A stretch of 64,000 nt of DNA from Lujinxingia vulgaris (GCF_007997015.1 NZ_VOSM01000001.1:248001-312000), one strand, 5' to 3'. Counted from the first letter of the stretch, positions 53,518 to 63,011 are shown. Numbers and translations: made by a program. Notes: generated by a model not told the origin, from the sequence alone.

Positions 53518-54240
53518 ATGAACGAAGGATCGAAAAAGAGCGCGTTTGTGGCCGGGGCCACCGGCTACACCGGTCAGCAGGTCGTGCGCATTCTGGCGGA
53601 GCAGGGCGTCGACGTGGTGGCGCATGTGCGCCCCGACTCGTCGAGCCTGGAGCGCTGGCGCGAGACCTTTGAAGGGTGGGGCGCCCGGGTCGACACCACG
53701 GCCTGGGAGCAGGGGGCGATGACGGCCACGCTCAGTGAGCTGCGCCCCGATCTTGTGTATTGCCTCATTGGCACCACCCGCGCTCGCGACAAAGCGACCG
53801 ACGAAGACGCCGGCTATGAGGCGATCGACTTTGGTCTGACCGATCTTCTGGTCGGGGCGTGCGCGGCGGGCTCGCCAGAGTCGCGTTTTGTGTATCTGTC
53901 GGCGATGGGCGTGAGCGCGTCGTCGGCGTCGGCCTACTACAAAGCGCGCTGGAAGGCCGAGGAGTCTGTGCGCGCGAGTGGGCTAAGCTACATCATCGCC
54001 CGGCCCGGACTTATCACCGGCCCGGACCGCGACGAGAGCCGCCCGATGGAGCGGGTCGCCGGGGTGGTGTCCGGGGCGATCTTCAAAGGGCTGAGCGCGG
54101 TGGGTGCCGACAAACTCCACGATCGCTACGCCCCCACCGATGCCGTCGAGCTCGCCACGGCGCTTGTGCGCCGCGCGCTGGAAGCCACCGACGACCAGGC
54201 CGTGCTGGAGACCCCCGAGCTTCGCTGCGGCCGCCTCTGA
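53518..54240 (+). CDS. NmrA-like NAD(P)-binding protein (atypical SDR)
   Basis: The 240-residue Rossmann protein begins with KSAFVAGATGYTGQQVVRIL, the GxxGxxG motif of NmrA/HTATIP2-like SDRs. It shows the YYKARWKAEESVRA segment (Tyr-x3-Lys-like) and IIARPGLITGPDRDE near the end. It may be a redox sensor or a non-catalytic NADPH-binding regulator. ATG 53518 is used; TTG 53503 (MDAVDM) is an alternative after GTGAGG. It follows the Slt gene by 57 bases. Confidence 0.85.
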   Translation: MNEGSKKSAFVAGATGYTGQQVVRILAEQGVDVVAHVRPDSSSLERWRETFEGWGARVDTTAWEQGAMTATLSELRPDLVYCLIGTTRARDKATDEDAGYEAIDFGLTDLLVGACAAGSPESRFVYLSAMGVSASSASAYYKARWKAEESVRASGLSYIIARPGLITGPDRDESRPMERVAGVVSGAIFKGLSAVGADKLHDRYAPTDAVELATALVRRALEATDDQAVLETPELRCGRL

Positions 54241-54301
54241 GCCTGAAGCTTGCTCCAGGAGGCGACCGTCGGTCTTTGACGTGTGTGCCGGCCCGACAGG
54301 A

Positions 54302-54952
54302 TCAGTCGGCCAGCGCCATCTGCGGCTGGGCCTCGCACATCGGGCGGCTGAGCTCCTGGCCGGTCTGCGGCTGCGGATGCTCCGCAAAGCCCGCCGGCAC
54401 CGACTGGCACCACCAGCTCGAGCAGCTGCGCTGCACCTGAAAATGCAGATGCGTGCCGCACACCCAGCCCGAATCCCCCACTCGCCCCACCACCTGCCCG
54501 GCCTCCACTTTGTCGCCGGGTTTCACGGTGACCGAGCCTGCGTCCAGGTGCAGAAGCAGCGCGTCGTAGCCGTTTTTCAGATCGATGACCACGTAGTTGG
54601 CGTCCCAGGCAAACTCCGGACCGCAGCCGTGGCGGGTGGAGTCGTCGCGCACAAGCCGGACTTCGCCATCGGCCGGCGCGCTCACCGGAGTGCCCACCGG
54701 AAGATCGAAATCAAAGGCCCAGGTGCCAAGCCCGGTGTGGCTTCCCACGTCGTGGGTCTGGGTGACCCGAAACGCCGCCGAACACTCCCAGGGGAGCTCC
54801 AATTGCCCGAGCTCCGCCAGCGGCGGGGTGGCCTGTGTATGGGAATGATGCGAGGGGGGCAGGGTGGCCTCGGCGCTTCGCGCTGCGACAAAAGGCAGCA
54901 CAAACGCGGCCAGCAGGGCGAAGAGCACGCCCGGCAAGAGATGGCGAATCAT
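54302..54952 (-). CDS. M23 family metallopeptidase (peptidoglycan endopeptidase)
   Basis: The 216-residue exported protein has a signal peptide (FVLPFVAARSAEA) and the LytM/M23 zinc motif split as H-x-GTWAFDFD at about residue 72 and the later HLHFQ. The last third (VCGTHLHFQVQRSCSSWWC) includes paired Cys that could form disulfides. It should cut peptide cross-links of the wall. The C-terminus (PMCEAQPQMALAD) is unusual but within the frame. The upstream region holds a nested palindrome and an AT-rich stretch. Confidence 0.88.
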   Translation of the reverse strand: MIRHLLPGVLFALLAAFVLPFVAARSAEATLPPSHHSHTQATPPLAELGQLELPWECSAAFRVTQTHDVGSHTGLGTWAFDFDLPVGTPVSAPADGEVRLVRDDSTRHGCGPEFAWDANYVVIDLKNGYDALLLHLDAGSVTVKPGDKVEAGQVVGRVGDSGWVCGTHLHFQVQRSCSSWWCQSVPAGFAEHPQPQTGQELSRPMCEAQPQMALAD

Positions 54953-54963
54953 AAACGCTCTCG

Positions 54964-55023
54964 TTCAACGTCTCGAGAAGTGCGGGCGCTCCCCGAGAAT
55001 TCGGGGAGCGGCAGGACGTTGAA
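54964..55023. repeat. Nested inverted repeat upstream of the M23 gene
   Basis: An inner perfect hairpin (CGCTCCCCGA, GAAT loop, TCGGGGAGCG; 54987-55010) is enclosed by an outer one, TTCAACGTC (54964-54972) and GACGTTGAA (55015-55023). It lies between the M23 start and the stop of the leftward gshA, next to an AT-rich run (55030-55058). Confidence 0.65.
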
Positions 55024-55058
55024 GTAACACTGTAAGTTTATGATTTTATTTAAATTTT

Positions 55059-56411
55059 TTAGATCGCGTGGCGCTCAAGCAGCTTTGCCAGGTCGCCGCC
55101 GGTGTGCTCGAAATCCTCGGCAAAGCGGTCGGCCAGGCTGCGGCGACTCTCCACAATCTCGACCAGGGGCTTGAGGAAGACCGCCTCACTCGCATGGCCG
55201 TATTCGGCGGCCAGGGCATCGAGCCCGCGCGTGGCGATGGCCACAAGTTCGCGGGCGAGCTCCAGCACCGGCCCGTAGGCGCTCTCGGCGTGAATGCCGC
55301 CGTCGATGGCCTGGGCGTAGAGCGCGCGGTGGTTCGCCTCATCAAAGGGCTCAAAGAGCGAGACGACATCTTTGCGGCTGGCCTCGTGGTAAAGCAGCCC
55401 TTTCCACAACGCGGGCAGCGCCACGATGAAGTCGCGCGGGCCGCCGTCGGCGCTGCGCACCTCGATGTATTGCTTGAGGCGAACCTCGGGGAAGAGTGTG
55501 GAGGCGTGCAGCTCAAAGTCGCCGAGCACCGGATCGTAGTCGGGGTGCTTGCCGTCGACGAAGTCGCGGAAGGAGTAGCCGGCCAGGTTGATGTAGCCCT
55601 CCTCGCGGCGCACAAAGAACATCGGGACGTCGAGCAGGTACTCCAGATACTCGCTGTAGCCCCAGTCGTTTCGGTACATAAAGGCCGGCACACCGCTGCG
55701 ATCGGGGTCGGTGCGCGTCCAGATGTGGTTGCGGAAGGACTGCTTGCCGGTGGGCTTGCCCAGGCGCACCGGGCTGTTGGCAAAGAGCGCGCCGACCACC
55801 GGGCTTGCGAGCACGGAGGTACGAATGATGTCGGCGGCGTCGTCTTCGCTGACATAGTCGAAGTTCGCCTGGATGGTGCAGGTGCCCTTCATCATCCAGT
55901 GGGCAAGGTCGCCGCGGGTGGGCAGATAATCGCGCATGATCCCGTAGCGGGCCTTGGGCATCCAGGGGATCTGGTCGAGGTCGTAGGTGGGGTTGAGTCC
56001 CCAGCAGGCAAATTTGAGGGCGTCGCCGCCGGCCGCTTTCACTTCGCGGAAGTGGGTGTCGATCTCGGTGGCGGTATCAAAGACGGTCTTAAAGATCGCT
56101 CCGCTCAGCTCGAACTGCCCGCCGGGCTCCAGCGTGATCGCCGCCCCGTCGCGTACCAGCGCCACCAGGTGGCCGCGGTCCAGCGCGGTGGCCTCCCAGC
56201 CGTGCTCTTGCACCAGGCGCTGCAATAGATCGCCGATGCCGCCTTGCTCCTCGTAGGAGGCCATCTTCTGGTCGGAGGCGCGCAGCACGAATTTCTCATG
56301 CTCGGTGCCCACGCCGCGGTGGCGTCGGTCTTTTTCTCCGGCGCGGAAGAAGTCCAGAAGTTGCTCGCGATCGACGATGGGCGAAGTGTTGATGTTCTGG
56401 TCGCGGGACAT
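55059..56411 (-). CDS. gshA: Glutamate-cysteine ligase (plant-type GshA)
   Basis: This 450-residue ATP-dependent ligase joins glutamate and cysteine, the first step of glutathione synthesis. It belongs to the plant/alphaproteobacterial type: GVGTEHEKFVLR near the start, TLEPGGQFELSG, then the central CWGLNPTYDLDQIPWMPKARY, and the later GDFELHASTLFPEVRLKQYIEVRSADGG (quoted in two parts). No gshB partner is nearby. The ATG is the best start with MSRDQNINTS. It is followed by the nested inverted repeat at 54964. Confidence 0.92.
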   Translation of the reverse strand: MSRDQNINTSPIVDREQLLDFFRAGEKDRRHRGVGTEHEKFVLRASDQKMASYEEQGGIGDLLQRLVQEHGWEATALDRGHLVALVRDGAAITLEPGGQFELSGAIFKTVFDTATEIDTHFREVKAAGGDALKFACWGLNPTYDLDQIPWMPKARYGIMRDYLPTRGDLAHWMMKGTCTIQANFDYVSEDDAADIIRTSVLASPVVGALFANSPVRLGKPTGKQSFRNHIWTRTDPDRSGVPAFMYRNDWGYSEYLEYLLDVPMFFVRREEGYINLAGYSFRDFVDGKHPDYDPVLGDFELHASTLFPEVRLKQYIEVRSADGGPRDFIVALPALWKGLLYHEASRKDVVSLFEPFDEANHRALYAQAIDGGIHAESAYGPVLELARELVAIATRGLDALAAEYGHASEAVFLKPLVEIVESRRSLADRFAEDFEHTGGDLAKLLERHAI

Positions 56412-56678
56412 GTACGGCTACTCGGGGAGGGGGATGGCGAGGGGCGTGGGAATGCAGGCGGGGCTAACAACCATAAAAAAGACCGCGAGCAGCGGGGCTC
56501 GCAGCGGCGCCACACTAAAAGAAGCGCGGCAAAGGGATCAACTGCGCACACACAAGCAATGAGCGCGGGCAAAACTTCCCCGGAAGGCCACATTTCGTGA
56601 ATCTCTGGCAGCTTGCTGGAGACTTGGCCGCTGTGCTTAGTATGAGTGCTGAAAATTGGAGTGACTTTTGGAGGATGC

Positions 56679-59036
56679 ATGACCAGTCAAAATGCGATGT
56701 CCGGGCTACGAAACTTCCTGATCCTGGGCACGCTTCTGGGGCTGAGCGCGGCCTGCGCGTCAACCCCGCAGGGGCCGGTGGCCTGGCCTGATACCGCCAT
56801 TGAGACCGCGCCGGCCGGCGATCCGCAGGACGAGGCGCGTTTTGAGCGCGGTGACGACGGTCTTCTTTATGTGGTGGGCGGCGAGGAGCTTGATATCGGG
56901 CAGACCGTCTACGGTCGCTACGATGGGGTCTGGCCCCTGGAGGGCACCGCCCCGCCGGCGCTTTTTGTGGGGCAGGTGGTCGAAGATGCTGGCGAGCAAA
57001 GCTGGCGAGTGCATCCCCTCTACATGTTCCCCGAAAGCGATGTTGTGGCGCTCAAACCCGCCCTGGAGCTCGCCGATGGCGAGCCCGAGTCGATGGGCAA
57101 AGGCGTTGGCGAGCTGACCTCCATCGACTACAGCGGCCCGACCCATCTGGGCGTCAACCTGGGCGGCATTGAGGGTGTGCAGCAGGGTGATATGTACCTG
57201 GTGCTGCGAAACCCCGAGGCCGAAGATGCCCCCGTCGGGCAGATATCCCAACGGCTGCTGGGCGTGTGCATGATCGTGGAGGTTGAGGCCGAGACGAGCA
57301 CCTGCCGGCTGCGCGTGGGGCATCACGACTACGGCTGGGCGGGCACGATTAAAGAGGGCGATCAGGTGCTCTTCGCCGAGCCGACCTTTGGCAAAGCCCC
57401 GGCCGAGGCTGTGATTTACGTCAGCCCGGTGGAGGGGCGCGATGAGCTCAACGCGAAGATCGTGGCGCACCTGCAGGCCTATATCGATCGCATGCCCGGC
57501 GCGCGTGTGCGCGTCGAGCCTTTTGACGCGGCGGTCGACGCCACCGATGAGAATTTTCATCGTTGGGGCTCGTTGGCCAACTCCAACGATCTTCCGGCGA
57601 TGCTCCTGGGCGTCTCGGTGGTCGAGCGCGAGGGTGATGCGCACCTGGTGCTCAACTACACCGGCCTGAGCCCCGCGCTCGGCAGCGGGATGGTAGCAGC
57701 ACCGCCGGAGGGCGGTGTGGATATGGGGCCGGTTGACGATCTTGGCAACGAAGCATTTGGCCAGGTCGGCGCGACCGTGCTGGGCGCGCTGATGATCTAC
57801 CGCGGTCAGAACACCGAGGCGCTGATGCACCTTCACGACGCGCTTCGCGACCCCAACCTTGGAGGCCCCTGGCGCTGGCATGTGCGCGATCAGTACGCGA
57901 TGCGCTGGGGCGCGATGGGATATTTTGATGAAGCGCTCTGGCTGGTCTTGCAGGATGAAGCCATCGCCCGCGCCGATAGCAACGAACGTGCGCGCCTCAA
58001 CGCCCTGGGGACCCGCGTGCGCCTGCTCGACTTTCTGGAGCAACCCGAGGCGGCGCTGGCCGCATCCGAGATGTACCTGCAGGCGCGACAGGACGAGCGC
58101 CCTGCGACGAGCTACCTCTCCGCGCTGAGCATGCAGGCTGAGATGTTGGCCGGCGTCGGCAACTTCGGTCGGGTGCGTGAGATCGTCGATGAGCTCGTGG
58201 AGCTCTGCCCCGACGCCTGCCAGGGCGATGTCATCGGACTTCTGGCCGGCATCTACTGGGCGGCGATGGATGATCCCGACCTCACCGCCCACATCGTCGA
58301 TGAGATGCTCACGCTGAGCACCCACACCGAAGACGACTCCATGGCCAGCGTGCGCATGTTCCAGGGGTGGACGGCCATGGGCGAGCGTGAGATGGAGCAG
58401 GCCTTGATCGCGTTTCTGGAGGCGGAGCGTTTGTTTGAGGAGGAGGGCTCGACCTACGGTCAGGCCCGCGCCAACCTCTACATCGCGATTGTGCAGATCG
58501 GCCGCGACGAGCCCCAGGACGCCTTTGAGCGCGGCATGAGCGCGTTGGAGACGATGACCGAGCTGGGTGACTACGGCTCCACCGTGCAGGTTTACGAGTA
58601 TTTGAGCGGTCTTTACGCCGACATCGATCCCTCGCAACCCCCGCAGCCCTATCTGGGCGGCGCGGTGCAGGTGCTGCAGGGCAACCTGCAGGCCAAGCTC
58701 GCCACGGGCGACTTTGGCGGCGCCTCGGAGGCAGCCTTTAGCCTTGCGAATTTTCTCTTTCGGGTGGGGCAGGTCGAAGATGCCGAGAACCTCTTTAAAC
58801 GTGCGGTGACCCTGGGGTTGCGTTCGACGCGTTTTGATATCTGCGCGCTCTCGCATCTCTTTTTAGGGCTTGCAGCCCGCGCTCAGGGCGATATGGAGGG
58901 GTTCCAGGACGAGGTGCTCCGCGCCCGCCTGATGAGTGAGCTCGCCGAAGATCCGTTGATCGACGAGCTGATCAACAACCTGCTCTCCCCGCCCGGTGAT
59001 GGTGGCGGCGATGACGTACCGACGCAGATGTTATGA
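56679..59036 (+). CDS. Large TPR lipoprotein
   Basis: The 785-residue product has a lipoprotein signal (LGTLLGLSAAC). The first 300 residues include an unusual beta-rich region with TVYGRYDGVWPLE and an acidic VVVERE segment. From about 380 to 770 it is helical with TPR-like repeats (NTEALMHLHDALRD, YGQARANLYIAIVQIGRD). It looks like an outer-membrane scaffold protein; no enzymatic motif. The start follows GGAGG; M18 of the same frame would also fit. Its stop overlaps the next start as ATGA. Confidence 0.82.
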   Translation: MTSQNAMSGLRNFLILGTLLGLSAACASTPQGPVAWPDTAIETAPAGDPQDEARFERGDDGLLYVVGGEELDIGQTVYGRYDGVWPLEGTAPPALFVGQVVEDAGEQSWRVHPLYMFPESDVVALKPALELADGEPESMGKGVGELTSIDYSGPTHLGVNLGGIEGVQQGDMYLVLRNPEAEDAPVGQISQRLLGVCMIVEVEAETSTCRLRVGHHDYGWAGTIKEGDQVLFAEPTFGKAPAEAVIYVSPVEGRDELNAKIVAHLQAYIDRMPGARVRVEPFDAAVDATDENFHRWGSLANSNDLPAMLLGVSVVEREGDAHLVLNYTGLSPALGSGMVAAPPEGGVDMGPVDDLGNEAFGQVGATVLGALMIYRGQNTEALMHLHDALRDPNLGGPWRWHVRDQYAMRWGAMGYFDEALWLVLQDEAIARADSNERARLNALGTRVRLLDFLEQPEAALAASEMYLQARQDERPATSYLSALSMQAEMLAGVGNFGRVREIVDELVELCPDACQGDVIGLLAGIYWAAMDDPDLTAHIVDEMLTLSTHTEDDSMASVRMFQGWTAMGEREMEQALIAFLEAERLFEEEGSTYGQARANLYIAIVQIGRDEPQDAFERGMSALETMTELGDYGSTVQVYEYLSGLYADIDPSQPPQPYLGGAVQVLQGNLQAKLATGDFGGASEAAFSLANFLFRVGQVEDAENLFKRAVTLGLRSTRFDICALSHLFLGLAARAQGDMEGFQDEVLRARLMSELAEDPLIDELINNLLSPPGDGGGDDVPTQML

Positions 59037-60076
59037 GCGATATGACGCCTTATATGTTGAAGATGCGCCCGCTGCTGATCGAGAAGATCTGGGGCGGGCG
59101 TAAGTTGGCCTCCCATTTTGGAAAAGATCTTCCCGACGCCGGATCCTATGGCGAGAGCTGGGAGGTGGCGGATTTGCCCGAGGGACAGTCGCGGGTCGAC
59201 TCCGGTCCGCTGGCCGGCCGCACGCTCCATGAGGTGGTCGAGCTCTGGGGGCGCGATCTGGTGGGCACCGCCGCGCCCGATGCCGGGCGTTTTCCGCTTC
59301 TTGTAAAAGTGCTCGACGCGGCGGCGGATCTCAGCGTGCAGGTGCATCCCGGGCATGCCGACCTGCCAGAACTTCCCGGGGCGAACTCCAAAGATGAGTG
59401 CTGGATGATCCTCGACGTCGAGCCCGGCGCCTCGATCGTGCATGGGCTCAGCGAGGAGGTCGCGCCCGAAGACTTTGCCGAAGCGGCGCGCCAGGGGACG
59501 CTTAAGCCGATGCTTCATCACGCCCCGGTGCGCCCCGGGCAGGTTGTGCGGGTGAGCCCGGGCACGGTGCACGCCATCGGCGCGGGCGTGGCATTGCTGG
59601 AGGTTCAGGAACCCTCGGACACCACCTACCGGGTCTACGACTACAATCGCCCCGGCCTCGACGGGAAGCTGCGCGCGCTGCACCTCGACGAGGCCATGAA
59701 GGTCAGTCGGCTGCGCCCCTCCGAGGAGGTGGCCGTGGAGCCTGTCACCCTTGGCGAGGGCGTGGAGCTGCGCGTAGACGCGCCGGGCTACCGCCTGGAG
59801 ACTTTGCGCCTGCCTGGCGAGCGGCGGGTGAGCTGGGAGGTCGATCGCAGCACGGCGCAGGTCATTTTCTGCGTGAGCGGCCGGGCGTTGCTCGACGACG
59901 GGGCGGGCGGAACGACCGCATTGGAGGCCGGGGAGACGGCCGTGGTGCCCGCGGCATTGCGACAGGTCCGTGCCCGCACCACCGACGCCGAGCTTGCGGT
60001 GGCGGGCCTGGGCGGCGCGCTGCTCATCCGCGAGCTCAGCGCGGTGGAGGTTGGCGAGGAGGTCGCGCCGGCCTGA
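59033..60076 (+). CDS. manA: Mannose-6-phosphate isomerase (class I, ManA)
   Basis: This 347-residue zinc enzyme interconverts mannose-6-phosphate and fructose-6-phosphate. The Zn/catalytic block is split as QVHPGHADLP, KDECWMILDVEPGA and RVSPGTVHAIGAGV; the N-terminus LLIEKIWGGRKLASHFGK is typical of the short Firmicute-like form. It overlaps the TPR lipoprotein by four bases (ATGA), so it is translationally coupled. This supplies mannose for surface sugars, which fits the GtrA and other envelope genes here. Confidence 0.93.
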   Translation: MSDMTPYMLKMRPLLIEKIWGGRKLASHFGKDLPDAGSYGESWEVADLPEGQSRVDSGPLAGRTLHEVVELWGRDLVGTAAPDAGRFPLLVKVLDAAADLSVQVHPGHADLPELPGANSKDECWMILDVEPGASIVHGLSEEVAPEDFAEAARQGTLKPMLHHAPVRPGQVVRVSPGTVHAIGAGVALLEVQEPSDTTYRVYDYNRPGLDGKLRALHLDEAMKVSRLRPSEEVAVEPVTLGEGVELRVDAPGYRLETLRLPGERRVSWEVDRSTAQVIFCVSGRALLDDGAGGTTALEAGETAVVPAALRQVRARTTDAELAVAGLGGALLIRELSAVEVGEEVAPA

Positions 60077-60158
60077 TTTTTTCAATCAGGTTTATTGACC
60101 AGGTTTTTCGGCGATGGGAGTTCGGCCTGATAGTCGCGCGAACTGAGCCTGAACGAAG

Positions 60159-60194
60159 AGCCCGCTCCTTCGATGTCGAGGGGCGGGCTTTTTT
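60159..60194 (+). terminator. Rho-independent terminator of manA
   Basis: AGCCCGC...GCGGGCT with a further CCTTCGA/TCGAGGG pairing and a TTTTTT tract, about 80 bases after the manA stop. Confidence 0.85.
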
Positions 60195-60376
60195 GTTGGG
60201 GGAGGGGTGAGGATGGCGAGCGCCACGGCACCCTTGTGTAGCGGGCAGGGGCGACGCGACACCGGGGGGACTGCGCGGCGTGGATCTGGCTGAAGAACCC
60301 GACACCCGATCACACGGACTGCGCGTGGTGCACGCGCTTGTGTGCGGTCTGAGGTCGAACAAAAAGGTCGGGCGTA

Positions 60377-60418
60377 CAAAAAAGCCCCGCGCCCTCGGTG
60401 AAGAGGGGGCGGGGCTTT
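60377..60418 (-). terminator. Terminator of the Cys-rich lipoprotein gene
   Basis: On the minus strand AAAGCCCCGCCCCCTC, a loop and GAGGGCGCGGGGCTTTTTT form a long stem with a T tract, just past the stop at 60460. Confidence 0.88.
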
Positions 60419-60459
60419 AGCGTGCTAGCTGTGCCCGAGAGGCACGTGGTGTGTTTTAC

Positions 60460-61764
60460 TTAGAAGGGGTTGGGCACGCAGAAGTCACCCAGTCCGAAGC
60501 TGTCGCCACAAAATGACCCGTCGGGGCAGCCACCCTGAAGGTTGAGGAAGCTACCTTCGCAGCCCGAGCAGAAGAAGCCATCGCAGGTCAGGCCGCCGTC
60601 GCAGGTGCAGTCCGGGTTGCACAGACCGCAGCCCAGCTCACCACCGCCGCCGGAGCACGTGTTGGTGGCCGGGTCGCAGAAGCCCGGGAAGGGGCAGGAG
60701 GTCGGATCGTTGGGGTCGCAGGAGCCACCGGCGTTGGGGAGCTCACAGGAGCCGCTGGCGGTGCACTCGTAGCCGGCCGGGCAGGCGTTGGGGTCGGTGG
60801 TGCAGTCGGGTGCCTGGCCGCAGAAGCCGTCGATGCAGAGCTCACCGTTGGAGCAGTCAGCCGCGCCCACGCACTCCGAGCAGCAGTTGTTGATGCAGTA
60901 GGGGGTGCCGTTGCCGGACTGTCCGCAGACGCCGGGTTGGTCGTTGGAGCAGGGGGTGGCGCAGCCTTGCTGCTGCTCACAGACCCCGGCGTTGCAGACG
61001 CGACCGGCGCCGCAATCACCGGCGTTTTCGCACTGCACGCAGGCGCAGGATGACGGGTCGAAGATGGGGTTGGTCGGGGTGCAGTCTTCCGGACCGATGT
61101 CCGAGCAGTTGTTGACCTGGCAGGTGCCGGTGCTCTCGTCGCAGTACTCGCCAGACTGGCAGCTGGCGCCCTCAAGGGTGCAGTCGGGCTGGCAGGTGCC
61201 GTAGCCTTCGACACAGCGCTCGCCAGCTTCGCAGGTTACCGTGTCACAGTCGACGATGGCGGCGCATTGGTTGATGCTCAGGTCGCAGAACTCGGTGGCC
61301 TGGTCGCAGTCGGCGTTGCTCTCGCAGGTGTCGTCGCTGCTTCCGGGAACGCATTCGCCGGCCAGGTTGCAGACCTCGCCCTCTTCGCAGTCGCTGCGGT
61401 TCTGGCATTCGTCGTCGTTGTTGTCGCTTCCGCCGCAGACGTTGTTGACACACGCTTCACCGTTGGGGCAGTCGTCCGGGCTGTAGCACTGAGGCGCGGA
61501 GCAGGAGCCCTCGGGGTTTTCCGGGGTCACCAGACAGATCTGGTCAGCGGTGCAGAACTCGCACTCGGCGACGATGCACAGGCTGTTGGCGCCGCAGACG
61601 GTGCCCAGCGCGCAGTCGGTGTCGGTGACACAGGTCGTGGCCGCGACGTCGTCACCGGAGCAGCCGGTGGAGAAGGCCGCGACCGAGAGAACCAGCGCCA
61701 GGGAGGCGAAGAAACGGCGCGTACACAGCGCCAGACTTTGAGGAAGAGTCGTGTTCATCATCAT
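60460..61764 (-). CDS. Cys-rich lipoprotein of EB-module/Dickkopf-like repeats
   Basis: The 434-residue product has a lipoprotein signal (VLSVAAFSTGC). Nearly all the rest is Cys-rich repeats of the type C-x-x-D-x-D-C...G-x-x-C, for example CVTDTDCALGTVCGANSLC and CESNADCDQATEFCD, with more than fifty cysteines. Such modules are usual in Myxococcota/Bradymonadales surface proteins and resemble eukaryotic EB modules. It should be an outer-surface disulfide-rich scaffold or adhesin. Three ATGs are adjacent at the start; I chose the first. Confidence 0.85.
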   Translation of the reverse strand: MMMNTTLPQSLALCTRRFFASLALVLSVAAFSTGCSGDDVAATTCVTDTDCALGTVCGANSLCIVAECEFCTADQICLVTPENPEGSCSAPQCYSPDDCPNGEACVNNVCGGSDNNDDECQNRSDCEEGEVCNLAGECVPGSSDDTCESNADCDQATEFCDLSINQCAAIVDCDTVTCEAGERCVEGYGTCQPDCTLEGASCQSGEYCDESTGTCQVNNCSDIGPEDCTPTNPIFDPSSCACVQCENAGDCGAGRVCNAGVCEQQQGCATPCSNDQPGVCGQSGNGTPYCINNCCSECVGAADCSNGELCIDGFCGQAPDCTTDPNACPAGYECTASGSCELPNAGGSCDPNDPTSCPFPGFCDPATNTCSGGGGELGCGLCNPDCTCDGGLTCDGFFCSGCEGSFLNLQGGCPDGSFCGDSFGLGDFCVPNPF

Positions 61765-61901
61765 GAATCAATCCGGTGTATCAATGCGTCCGCGAAGCTG
61801 CGCGGGATCATCCCTGGAGAGCACTGCGGCAAAAAAAGCAGACGCAGGTCAGCAGCGAGGCCGTGACGCGGGGGTTCTAGTTGCCCTTGAAGGGACTGTC
61901 C

Positions 61902-61929
61902 ACCATACGGGTTTCGCCTTGTAAGTCAA
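61902..61929 (-). promoter_or_regulatory. Candidate promoter of the Cys-rich lipoprotein gene
   Basis: On the minus strand TTGACT (61924-61929), 16 bases, TATGGT (61902-61907). Leader of about 130 bases. Confidence 0.4.
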
Positions 61930-61997
61930 ACGCTTCTATGATGTCTTTTCGCCGCTTCGGCCAGGCGGATTCACCTTAAAAACGAGCAAAGGCGATC

Positions 61998-62855
61998 ATG
62001 CGCAATCTGATTTCGACAGGCTTACGAAAGTTGGTCAAAAACGAGTCGCGTTACCCCAGGGGGAATCGCAGTGCGGTGGTGATTGCCGTGGCGACGGTGA
62101 AGGGGGGTGTAGGGAAAACGACGACCGCCGTCAACCTCGCCAGCGCCCTGGCCACCTTTCACGACAAAAAGGTGCTCCTGATTGACCTCGATGCGCAGGG
62201 GCATTGCTCCACGAGCTTGAGCTCGGCGCTGCCAACCGCCGGGCCCGAGCCCACGCCGATCAGCGAGGTGTTGCTCTCGGAGGAGCGTCTCGATGTGCTG
62301 GATGCGCGTCGCTCCACAACGATCACCAACCTCGACCTGACGCCGGCCGACCGTGGTCTGGCCGAGGCCGAGGGGCGTATCAGTCAGAAGATCGGAAAGG
62401 AGCTGCTTTTGCGCGACGCGCTGGAGTACGCGCGCACCCATTATGATGTGATTTTGATGGACTGCCCGCCCAACAAGGGAAACCTCACGCTCAACGCGCT
62501 GCTGGCGGCCGATCAGGTGCTGATTCCCACCGATCTCTCGCCGCTGAGTGTGCAGGGGGCGGATGAACTTCTGGAGACGGTGCTCACAATTCGGGACCGA
62601 CTCCATCACCGTGTCGAGATTCTTGGGGTGGTGCTCACGCGGGTCGACGGCCGCAATGTGACCATCAACCAGGAGATCCTGCAGAGCATCGAGGCGGCCT
62701 GGGGCGATCTGGTGCTGGGGCAGACCATTGGCATTAATACCCAGCTTGCGCGCGCGCAGCTCAGCGGAGAGTCGATCTTTGATCACGCGCCGCAGAGCCG
62801 CGGGGCGGCGCATTATAAGGCGCTGGCCGATGAGGTGATGGCGCGCCTGGGCTGA
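61998..62855 (+). CDS. ParA/MinD-type ATPase, orphan
   Basis: This 285-residue ATPase has a deviant Walker A, VKGGVGKTTTAVNLASAL (residues 34-51), the switch LLIDLDAQGHCSTSL and VILMDCPPN. This is the Soj/ParA class that partitions DNA or positions protein clusters. No parB-like gene or parS-like site is adjacent, so I keep the general name. It starts with MRNLISTGLRKL, a basic N-terminal tail that may bind membrane or DNA. gcvPB follows 156 bases downstream. Confidence 0.85.
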   Translation: MRNLISTGLRKLVKNESRYPRGNRSAVVIAVATVKGGVGKTTTAVNLASALATFHDKKVLLIDLDAQGHCSTSLSSALPTAGPEPTPISEVLLSEERLDVLDARRSTTITNLDLTPADRGLAEAEGRISQKIGKELLLRDALEYARTHYDVILMDCPPNKGNLTLNALLAADQVLIPTDLSPLSVQGADELLETVLTIRDRLHHRVEILGVVLTRVDGRNVTINQEILQSIEAAWGDLVLGQTIGINTQLARAQLSGESIFDHAPQSRGAAHYKALADEVMARLG

Positions 62856-62980
62856 GGTTTTCAGGGCTAAGGTTGCGGGCTGTGTCGGTGTTGCTTGCGC
62901 GCAGGCCCGCGCCTCTTCTATGAGCAATGCGACACGCGGGCAGAAGGCGTAAGGCCTGGTTCGGGTGTCGCTGGCGTCTT

Positions 62981-62997
62981 TCGCATCATCGATGCGA
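62981..62997. repeat. Inverted repeat just before the gcvPB ribosome site
   Basis: TCGCATC, ATC loop, GATGCGA. It lies immediately upstream of GAGGGAGA and could be an operator or an RNA hairpin. Confidence 0.45.
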
Positions 62998-63011
62998 GGG
63001 AGATTGAGCTG

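Larger units (their letters stand above)
60077..60459. other. Intergenic region of 383 bases
   Basis: Between the convergent manA and Cys-rich lipoprotein genes I see one terminator for each and GC-rich sequence in between. I see no tRNA fold, small gene with a ribosome site, or repeat. Confidence 0.7.

Noticed and set aside
56760-58856. 698-codon minus-strand frame opposite the TPR lipoprotein
   Set aside because: It is Arg/His-rich with no motif, while the plus strand has a lipoprotein signal, ribosome site and coupled manA.
61998-62855. A full parABS partition system
   Set aside because: Only the ATPase is here; no ParB-like gene or repeated parS-like site is seen nearby.
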